Assembly (NCBI GenBank): GCA_947568835.1
Contig: OX387608.1
Span: forward strand, 7,354,001-7,418,000
Origin: Protonemura montana
Lineage: Eukaryota; Arthropoda; Insecta; Plecoptera; Nemouridae
DNA length: 64,000 nt
Reading direction: 5' to 3'
Part shown: positions 23,952 to 33,600 of the stretch, piece after piece
Position numbering within the stretch: the first letter of the stretch is position 1
How the letters are laid out: the number at the start of each line of letters is the position of its first letter
Notes under the pieces: model-generated
The model's input: only the letters and a program-made list of their open reading frames with translations
Told to the model about the DNA's origin: nothing
The model's database searches: none
Program-made: the position numbers and the translations under genes

Positions 23952-24651
23952 CTAGTTCTTGATGAGATCGATTCACGTTAATCAACACTGCGCTGAGTCA
24001 GGTATTGGATGGGTGACCATCATACAAATGACCAGTTCTGTTCGGGAGAGAGATTGGAGGGACGAAAGTTAATCAACACTGCGCTGGGTCAAGTTTTGGA
24101 TTGGTGGCCATCATACACATGACCAGTTCTGTTCGGGAGAGAGGTTGGAGGGATGAAAGTTAATTAACACTGCGCTGGGTCAAGTTTTGGATTGGTGACC
24201 ATCATACACATGACCAGTTCTGTTCGGGAGAGAGGTTGGAGGGATGGAAGTTAAGCCTCACTGCGCTGAGTCAGGTATTGGATGGGTGACCATCATACAC
24301 ATGTCCAATTCTGTTCGGGAGAGAGCTTAAAGGGAGACAAGTTAGTACAGCAATGGCATTCGCCTTGATTATCAACCTCTCGACAACATGGATTTGTGGA
24401 GGAATTCCGTTGTTCGCGTTGTACCGTACTTCGGAAGGGTTGTTAAGCTGGTGGTCTCCTTGGTAGCTACTCTTCGGTAGGAGTTGGCTACGTGTTGTTA
24501 CCGGATTTTCCCGTATCCCTTCTATGCTTGATAAGGTTCGTCATCATTATCATCATCATCGTCCAATCATTCATCGACGCCATTATACCAGTGCCACAGG
24601 GGCTGTTGTTAAAACAGTGCGTCGTTAAACACAAATAATCAATCAATTGAC
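23952..24651 (+). mobile_element. 5S-derived SINE with a four-fold internal 91-bp amplification
   Basis: The segment running from the 5S-like head (CACTGCGCTGAGTCAGGTAT) through GAGAGAGGTTGGAGGGATGA is repeated four times with exact 91-bp spacing (CACTGCGCTG at 23986, 24077, 24168, 24259), after which a single body and tail follow to AACACAAATAATCAATCAAT. Units 2 and 3 share GGGTCAAGTTTTGGATTGG, so they derive from one another. The intragenic promoter has thus been multiplied inside one element. Confidence 0.85.
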
Positions 24652-25571
24652 AAATTATTAGCATGATGAGAGTCTACTGCAAGTGATGAGTGAAGAACAA
24701 GCTGGAATATCAATACTTATCTTCATGGATGTATATAGAAAGTTTGATAGTACACACAAAAGTAGGAGGTTCTGATTCAAAGGCTGGGAAATATTCTGAG
24801 CATAAACAGGGTGGTATAACATGTTTAATTTTCAAAGATTTCTTTCAAGGACATTTACAATATTGTCAATTTTAGGTGGAATGACTTTAATTTTTCCCCA
24901 CGAAATACTAGTAACCCAACACATGAACTGGTTTTGTCTTTTCCTCATTTTCTTGAAACGTTAGACCGCAAGGTTTTGAAAAAAAGGCTGAAGGACGGGT
25001 CATTTTGACTTTCTGTTAAATGCTATTTGCAAAAGGTTTTGATAGTTTTAAACCATATAAGTTTATATAGCCGATTTTTATTTACTACTTTCGCAAAAGT
25101 AAGTAAAGTGAAAAATCACACTTACAAACAATAAAAAAATAATATGATTTCAACAGCAAAAATCTACAGTTTCGCTCACCGAAGCATTTAAAATGGCGAC
25201 CGCTCACGAAATATCCCACTCTTCACCACATCACAGCCTTCAAAAATCTCTGCACATAAGTGACATCGCCGAGGCATGCACGCGAATCAAGCGGGCGGTG
25301 GACACAACGCTAACCAAATGAACGGCAGCAATCTCATGATTGGCCTCGTTACCATAGTTACGATCGTTAGCGCAGCGGGACAAAATGGTCGCGTATTGCC
25401 TGACAGCTGTCGATCATCATCTCATATCGTCGCATGGCAACCGGACGGCGCTTTGGTCAGATTCAAGTGAACTTAAGGCGGCTAAACCGGGGCACTTTCT
25501 GTGAAGAAATTGTCTCGTTCAAGGCAAATAGCCCTTTATTTATTTCATTTAGTCAGTTAGTGTAAACTTGC
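24652..25571. other. intergenic, nothing recognised
   Basis: No exon or RNA gene was recognised. ORFs of 61 and 64 codons show no domain. Confidence 0.3.
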
Positions 25572-26035
25572 CTGCTGAGCATTATTTATTTATTTGTGGT
25601 GCTTAACGACGCACTGTTTTGACATCTGGCCATGCGGCACTGGTCTAATGGCGTCGGTGAATAAGTGGATGATGATGAGGATGATGATGAACCGTACCTA
25701 GCCTAGAAGGGAGAAGGGGAAACCCGGTGCCGGCACGTAGCCTACTCCTGTCGAAGAGCACCAAGGGGAACACCGGCTTAACGTTCCTTCCGAAGGACGG
25801 TACAACTCGAACAGCAGGATTCCTCCACAAATCCATGCTGTCGAGAGGTTGATAAGCAAGGTGAATGAAGTTGCTCTACTAACTTTCATCCCTCCAACCT
25901 CTCTCCCGAACAGAACTGGTCATGTGTATGATGGTCACCCATCCATTACCTGACTCAGCGCAGTGTTGCTTAACTTCGGTGATCTAATGAGAACCGGTGT
26001 TTCCAACATGCCAAACCGTTCGGTTCTGCTGAGCA
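25572..26035 (-). mobile_element. full-length 5S-derived SINE with 10-bp target-site duplication
   Basis: Complete minus-strand element (25582-26025), head CGAACGGTTTGGCATGTTGG through tail AAGCACCACAAATAAATAAA. It is flanked by the direct repeat CTGCTGAGCA at 25572-25581 and 26026-26035. The flanks joined together (TAAAC...CTGCTGAGCAAACGAG) match the uninterrupted repeat family B at 22765, so an empty site exists within this same window. Confidence 0.9.
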
Positions 26036-26120
26036 AACGAGCCGGCAACACGTGGTAACTGTCGGTGACACCAGATGGCGCGTGCGGCCGTCCTTATAAC
26101 AAACCTCTACAATTAAATAA
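26036..26120 (+). repeat. repeat family B, interrupted copy
   Basis: AACGAGCCGGCAACACGTGG through AACAAACCTCTACAATTAAA matches 22788-22870. It is split from its left part (ending 25571) by the SINE and from its right part (from 26625) by the foldback element. Confidence 0.6.
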
Positions 26121-26624
26121 TAGGTTGAGTGGTGGTTTTCAGAGCCATGGTTTGATGCTATGATGTGTTTTTTGGATATGTTCTGCATTGAAGAGGTTTG
26201 CGGCCCCCGAAAGGGTCTCACGCTTTGACGTTTCGACAAGGCACGGCTCGTCATCTTCAGGAAAATGATTTTGTTTATGTTTTGTCATGAAAATTCCAGG
26301 GCCCCCTGGCCATCGTTTTTTAATACCCTCCAAGATACCCCAGCTCACTACACACGCTTGGCCACAGCCAGAATCTATAAAGCAGAGGCGAATAAGCTAT
26401 CAGCTATGAGTTACCATAAAGCAGAGTCGATGTATTACAAAACGATCGCCAGGGCGGACTGGGAGGGGGCCCTGGAATTTTTATGACAAAACATAAACAA
26501 CGTCATTCTCATGAAGATGACGAGCCGTGCCTCGTCGAAACGTCAAAACGTGAGACTCTTTCGAGGGTTACAAACCTCTTCAATGCAGAGCAAAACCGAA
26601 AAACACATCATAAAAATTAAATAA
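26111..26624. mobile_element. foldback element with ~150-bp inverted repeats and 10-bp target-site duplication
   Basis: Arms at about 26161-26305 and 26462-26611 are inverted copies: each contains CGTTTCGACAAGGCACGGCT or its complement, the CTTCAATGCAGA block and the GGGCCCCCTGG/GGGGGCCCTGG inner edge. The unit is bounded by the direct repeat AATTAAATAA at 26111-26120 and 26615-26624. Both arms hold a hammerhead-like motif: CTGAAGA, a TGACGAG...CTTGTC/CTCGTC stem, then GAAACGTC (26227-26260 minus; 26511-26544 plus, where the first C is A). This motif pattern is known from Penelope-like retroelements, and head-to-head termini are common there. No protein is encoded. Confidence 0.75.
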
Positions 26625-26914
26625 TTGCGTTTTAAAATTACAATACATTTATATCAAACAATGAGGTTAAATTTAATGAGAATGTTGTAACTCAAAAATT
26701 GTGCAAATGTTTTTCTATTAAACGATGGAGAAAATATGTCAAATCAATATTGGAGAATCAGTGAATGCTATTTGAAAATAAACAATGCTTTTTGTGCAAA
26801 TGTCCCTCATAAATAATTACTAATAGAGACGAGATTTGTGCCCGTAGCTCTGATTAATCACACTTTCGGATTCTGAACCCCGATTAAAAGTGACATTGCC
26901 AATAGCGCTATCAA

Positions 26915-26995
26915 TCGCCAGTTTCAATTTCGCCCGCGGGCACTTGTTTTCTAAACAGAAAACAAGTGCCCGCTCATTGAAACTTGGCCCCGTTG
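26915..26995. repeat. long palindrome with 17-bp perfect core
   Basis: GCGGGCACTTGTTTTCT (26936-26952), loop AAAC, then its exact complement (26957-26973). After mismatched spacers the symmetry resumes with GCCAGTTTCAAT on the left and ATTGAAACTTGGC on the right, giving an imperfect hairpin of about 80 nt. No mobile-element family was recognised around it. Confidence 0.75.
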
Positions 26996-28554
26996 AATTT
27001 GTCTGTTTATTTACACAGAGCAATTTCGCCGCTCGATTCCCCGGAACTGCAAATTCGATTACATCCCGAGTTACATTACGTGCTTTCAATTTACGTTACG
27101 ATTTCAATCACCATAAATTAGCGCGCGATGCCGTGATTCAGAAGTTTCCATTGGGCAGACAATCAACAGGTGTTTTTTTATACAAAGTATATCCATGTCT
27201 GGTAATTGGTTTCCGTTGCTCGATGCTAGATGGCGCGCGCGTCGCTACAATAATATTTGTTCATCATAGTGGAGTGTTTTCGTTGGGTATTGGATCATAT
27301 GTTAGTTTTGAAAACCAGGCTGTATTCGGTTAAATTTTTAAAAAGAACTGAAATTGAGGTTGATGATTCAGGTGGTAGGTAATGATTGCAACCAAGAGAA
27401 GAGATTTGAGAAACACAGCGACGTTTGATTGTTAATATATACCTACCAACTGTGGGCAAATATGGTTCATTGTTGAAGTTCAGACACCCATTGGAAATTT
27501 AATTCTGTTATTTTTTTTTTAATATTTTTCATGAATGGGAAAAAATATAAACTTTTTTGTTAAAAGTTAGGGCATGGAGACGCTACACCCCACGCTATAA
27601 CCTAAAAAAAAACTTTTTTTCGCCTTTGTATACCAACTCTGCTGTTGACGACTCAAATTTTGAAAATCTCTCAATAATACGGCTTGGCCTACCCCGTGAT
27701 ATGCATTGCTGTACATGGTGCTCAACCAGAAATCAGTGGAGATGATTTTTGGTGTTTTTATTTTTAATTGCAGATTGCCTACTAGTGACCCCAAAAGACC
27801 GGTAGCGCTTTTGCCAGAAACGGAGACACAGCGTGATGACGGGGCCGAAAAAATTAGCCAGCTCGCCCGTTCAATATAAAACAACTATAAAGCTACTATA
27901 GTAAGCTACTATAATTTGGTGCTCAATTACAAAAAAAAAAAAAATAATAAAACTCTCTTCGAATATGGTGTAGCAGCATCAAGGTAAAAAGAATTGTGTA
28001 TTTTTTTAACTTTTTATATGATCATTGCATTTGAAAAAAAAATCAAATCAAAATCAAATAAATAAAAATATCAGGTTCTCCAAAAGAAATCTCGATCAAA
28101 TCACAGCCCCGAGGCAATAACGAATTTCAAGACGAACGATGCCAAAGTCTGGTTCAAACCTAGCTACAAAATGTAACGTTTTTGACGGCGACCTGCGATC
28201 GGATGTCACGACCTCAGCGGAGATACCGAGTTCACCGACTTGTAATCTGGCTCAGCGTGATCTTGACCAGAGGCAGTCGAAGCTTGCAAGGTTCCGAGGC
28301 CAGCCGCTAGCAGCAGTCGTTCTCGCCGAGTTTTCAAGCACCTTCTTTCAGGTAGGGTGTGGTTTTCTGATAAGAAATTGATCGATTTTCTTTTATTCTC
28401 TATCCGTTGGTGCATTGAAAGTTAGCGCCGATATCGTGACAGAATGTTATCAAAAGCAGTCAATTAATTTCGTTGATTGCGCTACTTAAAGTTAAAAGAA
28501 CTGACTGAATCCATATTTAAAACAATATCAAAATTTAAATGAAACGGTTTATTG
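26996..28554. other. intergenic, nothing certain
   Basis: ORFs up to 147 codons, without domains. A donor-like CTTTCAG|GTAGGG at 28351 follows a 71-codon open frame, but joining it to the Gart exon at 30650 would throw that exon out of frame, so it could only be 5' UTR. A GATGCTAGATGGCGCGC segment at about 27222 resembles the insect CTCF motif. Confidence 0.3.
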
Positions 28555-28569
28555 TGTTGGAAAAACCGA

Positions 28570-28882
28570 TTTTTATGGGATTATCGAAGTTAAGCAACAC
28601 TGTGCTTAACACATTACCAGTTCTGTTCGGGGGAGAGTTTGAAAGGATGGCAGCAAGTACTTCAACTTCATTCGCCTTGCATATCAACCTCTCGACAGCA
28701 TGGATTTGTGGAGGAATCCTATTGTTTAAGTTGTGCCTTCCTTCGGTCCTTCGGTCCTCTTGGTGGCTTTCAATAGGAGTAGTTAACGTGCCAGCACCGG
28801 GTTCCTTTTACTCTTTTCTAGTCAATGTTAGGTTTATAATCATCTTCATCACCATCCACTTATTCACCGACGCCATTAGACC
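28570..28882 (+). mobile_element. 5S-derived SINE, diverged copy, fused to the next
   Basis: Partial head (ATCGAAGTTAAGCAACACTG), then body and tail to CACCGACGCCATTAGACCAG, where it passes straight into the GTTCTGTTCGGGAGAGAGTT of a second copy. A small duplication of TTCGGTCC is present. The 228-codon ORF across the pair is a by-product of the SINE sequence. Confidence 0.75.
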
Positions 28883-29210
28883 AGTTCTGTTCGGGAGAGA
28901 GTTTGGAAAGATGAAAATGTGTAATACTTCAATCGCCTTGCTTATCAAACTCTCGACAGCATGGATTTGTGGAGGAATCCTGCTGTTCGAGTTGTACCGT
29001 CCTTCGGAAGGGACGCTAAGCCGGTGGTCCCCTTGGTGCTCTTCGACAGGAGTAGGCTACGTGCCGGCACCGGGTTTACCCTCCTCCCTTCTATTCTGTG
29101 TTAGGTTCATCATCATCCTCATCATCATCCGCTCATTCACCGACGCTATTAGGCTAGTGCCGCAGAGCCCGTTGACAAAACAGTGCGTCGTTGAGCCCCA
29201 CAAATCAGCA
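28883..29210 (+). mobile_element. 5S-derived SINE, second of a tandem pair
   Basis: Body and tail are complete to GTCGTTGAGCCCCACAAATC; the 5S-like head is absent because the copy joins the previous one inside the CCAGTTCTG word that occurs twice in the SINE. Template switching or recombination at that repeated word explains the dimer. Confidence 0.8.
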
Positions 29211-30186
29211 TCAATCGCACTCTAACAAGCACCTGACTTCCAGTTGCACAGTCGGACTATTTTAGTGAATCTCTTAACATTTTGTAAGAAATTTGCAAAC
29301 ATTAATTCATGTCAAATTGACTCGGGGAATGCTTTTGCTCTCAGAGGAAATGTTTTCTTGGAACATTTACAAACGAAAGTGGGGATTATGCAAAGACTAT
29401 TCGGTCTTCTAAACTACTGCGCATGACGCTGATGTGTTGGCGGTGTAGGTTAATTAGTTCAACAAGTTTTAGTACTTGGCACACGACAGGTACTTACGCT
29501 CAGCGTAATTTGTCTGTAAGCCGCAAACTTTAGTCATGAAAGGCAAGATTCTCATTTCATTCCCCCGCATTGATATGGCTTGAATTAGCATTCCTTATCT
29601 GCCTTGAGCTCATCAAATGGGAGTCAATTTAAAATCTAAGTTTTGCCATATTCTTGTAAGCTGTACTTTTTAAATTAATTCTCCGGGCTTATAAGTTGAG
29701 CGGGATTTGGCTTAAAGATAACGATTGGTTTTTAGTTCTGAAAGGGTTTTAATCAGATTCCAGGCAGGTCAACATTTTGGTATGAGTTTTTAATTTAAAT
29801 ATGTTTAGTCCAATTCATGACTCATTTTTCCAACTCACTTCTATTCCAACGCTTAGTAATGAAACAAATAACAGTTAGAAACAAGTGCAACCGTGAACCA
29901 AACCTGGAAACCCGTTAACCCGGAGGTTTCAGATGCTCATTTTTCTAGCAGAGCTTCATTTCCAAGCTTCGCGTACTGCTTTCAGGTCCTGTGTAGTGAC
30001 CCCACAAAACCATCAATTCCTGCAGACACAATTAATTTTTATCAAGACTGAAAGTTTGTTAGGACGAAAGACTGGTCAGTGCCACAAAGACAATCAGCAT
30101 GTTTCAAAGAGCTATGCTAGTAGATAACAGCGCAACGGGCTAATCCTTGGGCACCTTTCAGACTAGTTAACTAATTAACTCACTTA
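29211..30186. other. intergenic or 5' intron of the Gart-type gene, nothing recognised
   Basis: AT-rich sequence without a recognised exon. If the Gart-type gene has further 5' exons, this would be intron. Confidence 0.3.
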
Positions 30187-30633
30187 CCAACCGTGCCGAA
30201 CGGTTTCGCGTGTAGGAAACACCAGTTCTCATGAGATCACCGAAGTTAAGCAACACTGCGATGAGTCAGATATTGGATGGGTGACCATCATACACATGGA
30301 CAGTTCTGTTTGTGAGAGAGGTTGAAGGGATGAAAGTTAGTACAACTTCATTCGCCTTGCTTATCAACCTCTCGACAGCATGGATTTATGGAGGAATCCT
30401 GCTACACCGTCCTTCGGAAGGGAAGTTAAGCCGGTGGTCCCCTTGATGCTATTCGACAGGAGTAGGCTTCATGCCTACACCGGGTTTCTCCTCCTCCCTA
30501 CTAGGATAGGTACGGTTCATCATCATCCTCATCATCATCACTCATTTACCGACGCTGTTAGGCCAGTGCAACAAAGCCTGTTATCAAAAGAGTGCGTCGT
30601 TAAACACAATAATCAATCAATCGACCAACTGTG
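30187..30633 (+). mobile_element. full-length 5S-derived SINE ending 25 bp before a Gart acceptor
   Basis: Element 30196-30624, head CCGAACGGTTTCGCGTGTAG through tail AACACAATAATCAATCAATC. Flanks CCAACCGTG (30187-30195) and CCAACTGTG (30625-30633) form a 9-bp target-site duplication with one mismatch. The Gart exon acceptor AG is at 30648-30649, so the insertion fell inside or next to the 3' splice region. Confidence 0.9.
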
Positions 30634-30660
30634 CATTTTTTGTCCACAGCAGACCCAAAA

Positions 30661-33600
30661 ATGGCGACGGCGACGACACAGCGCTCTGGCGGCGACTCCG
30701 TGGACTTAGGCTCGCTGGGGCTGCCCGACGCGCTCCTAGTAACCAGCGTCGGCGGCGTCCAGGAAAAGCTTGAGGTAGGTGAACGTGACCTTGACTTGAG
30801 TGTCCTTGACTTGGCTTGACTAGGCCGATGACCTCGGAATGTGATCGGTGGTCAGCAAGACAAAAGCTTTATTTTGTCAGTTTTATTGTTTATTGTTTGT
30901 TTGTTTATTGTTTATTTTCCGTTGTAAAAAATGATTACATGCCATGATCGTTGTCACATAAAACAGTAAAAACAGGCTTTGGAAATTGTCAATTGCTAAT
31001 TAAAATTTGTACATTGATCATTTTTGTTCTTTCACACAATATTTACAATCGCAACCATTCAGACTAGTATATTCTAAGATAGTGTAAAACGAATGTTGAA
31101 TTAAAAAATCTTTGACCATTCCTTTAAAGCTTTCCATGCTAATTGTTTTTTCCTTTATCTTGCGGGGTAATTTATTGTATAAAGTTATACAATAAATATA
31201 TATTTTATTGTAAGGTTATTAATCTCGATCATTGAAAGTGTACAAGGATTTCATCTTTGCGGCGGTAAAATATTGTAAAGTTAGCGGAGGCAGAACATTT
31301 TGGTAGATTATTTTTATTGTCTAGCGTGCCTCGTTTTTGGAAAGACAAAAAAGGTGTAAGATTGTTTCTTTGCCGGACACAATTCAGAATATGCTTGCTG
31401 AAGAATAATTACAATGAATTAGTTCTCCTCAGCTAGTTTACGTTCTTGAAAGGTCGCTCTTGATTCAAAGTTACTGCACACAATTAAATTAAAGTTAAAT
31501 TAATAATTAAATAAGTTCTGATTAAAATGTGAGACAACCCGAGCGACTCGCTCGGTCTGGGCCCTCGTCATTAAGGCGTGGTGGTGACTGGAATGACATC
31601 GGGGGCGCCTGTTGTGAAGTAGGAGCCGGTGATCAACGGGTAGGGGGTGTTGTCGTCTAGGGGCACTGTCGTCGTTGGCGCTTTCAGTGGCGCTGTGCAG
31701 AACAACAAGAGTGGAGTATGAGAATTTCACATGAGTAACGTAGTAAATGTGTCAGTCCAACAGAACGGAAATGCTTCCCTACAGTTTTTATGTGGGCATG
31801 ACGTGGCGTACAGTGAAAAGCGTGCAGAGCAACATGCGGGACATTTTTTAAGAATGTGCAATGAAATAAACATACACACAAACATTTTCTTTACATTTTT
31901 GTAAAGCACATCTTTTTCGCCATGGCAATAGTTTAAACTATTGCCATGGCGACTTAAAATCACATGCAGTCAAATTCAGATATTTCTGTGAGCTAGGGAT
32001 CCAACTTATCGTTGAACACTTCAGTGAAACCCGACCTAATTCTTTAAACTCTTTTTTTGGGGAAATTTTTTCGAAAATACAAATTGAATTTTTTTTATTT
32101 TTATTATTGACCTTTATTATTTAAGTTAGATACATTTATGATGCCTGAACTAGGTTATTGTCTTAGTTTGAAATGTCAGGACGGCTTTAATAAAAATAAC
32201 AGGTACAAGTTAAGAAACGTTGGGAAAAATAAACTGTTCTTCACTTAGCATTCAATACCCAGTTCAAATAGTTTTTTTCAAATCTCATATAATTTTTCCA
32301 GCAGATGCGCAATTGCTCTTTGCAGAGTAATCAGAGCTCTTTAGCACTGACTAATATCAATTTTGTAATAGTTGTCTACACAACCCTTTTAACTAAAATT
32401 AACTGTCAAATTATGGTATCAAACTATAAGGGAATAATGTCCATACCTAAATCATAAATAAGGGTGCAGATTTGGATGATAAGCTTACCTGTAGTGGTCG
32501 TGACAGTGTTGGAAGTGGATACCTCGATCAAGTGAGCAGATACCACAGCCTTAGCGTTGGTCACACCCTGTTTTTGTAGCCCGATGAAGTGACTATTGAT
32601 GTCTGAAGAAGCCACCGAGTTGTCCTTCTGGATCACAGTAATCTTCTCTGGATTGTTTTCAGTCACCGTGTCCAATTTTTCGTCGGTACTTGCACCTGCA
32701 ATTACCATTGCACTAAATGGCTTGGAATTGTAATTGACTTAAACTCTAGGTAAAACTAATTAACGTCGTGTTACTCACCAGCGTTGACGTTACTGTTGAC
32801 CGATGGTATTTCATTGAAGTGTTCGATGCTGCCATGCCTGATACCTGTGATGGGGTGCTTTTCGATAGGGATAATGTAGCTTGAGGCGAATGAGATCAGA
32901 GAGACCAACAGCAGGTCGCCTATAAAAGTTGAGGAGTGTCAAGAGGATTTGTTTGCTAAGCAGGCTAATTATTTTTGCGGATGACTAAGAATGTGGTAGT
33001 GTTCTGCGTTCTAATGTAATACATTATTTTAAGTTTTTAACCACGCAACTGGTCTAATGGCGTTGGTGAACGAGTGGGTAAAATAAAGGTGATGAACTTA
33101 TACTAGCTTAAACGAGAAGATGCAAACCTGATGGTGACAAATGGCCTACTTCTGCCGAAGACTTAATTAAGCCACCTGCTTAACTTCTCTTTCGAAAGAC
33201 GGTTCAACGTAAACAACAGGATTCCTACACAAATCCACGCTGTCAAACAAGTTAAACATAATTTAACACAAACAATTAAACAAGTTTTTGTAGTAACTCT
33301 AATCCCTTAGGTACACTTCATATCTAACAGAAGTGATTGTGTGTTATGGTCACCTACCCAAATTTGAACAAGCGCAGTGTTGGTTAACTTTGGTGATCTT
33401 ACAAGAACGGGTGCTTAAAACATACCAAACAATTCGGTTATTTTTTATGTTAAGAGTGGTTCTATAGTACTTAATGTTGTTCACAATAACTCTGCAAAAA
33501 AAAACATCCAATCATAAAAAATTAATACATTCCAAAGAATAAAAGTAAATTGTTTACCTGCTACCATGGTCACGGAAACCCTGTTCATTTTTCAGCAGAA

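Noticed and set aside
26890-27333. 147-codon plus-strand ORF
   Set aside because: Crosses a long palindrome and is opposed by another ORF; no recognisable protein features.
28139-28351. possible coding exon upstream of Gart with donor CTTTCAG|GTAGGG
   Set aside because: Joining it to the exon at 30650 in its own frame would put the AIRS-like exon out of frame; at best it is 5' UTR.
28539-29225. 228-codon plus-strand ORF
   Set aside because: It runs through two tandem copies of the 5S-derived SINE. The same peptide words appear in other SINE copies with stops and frame changes.
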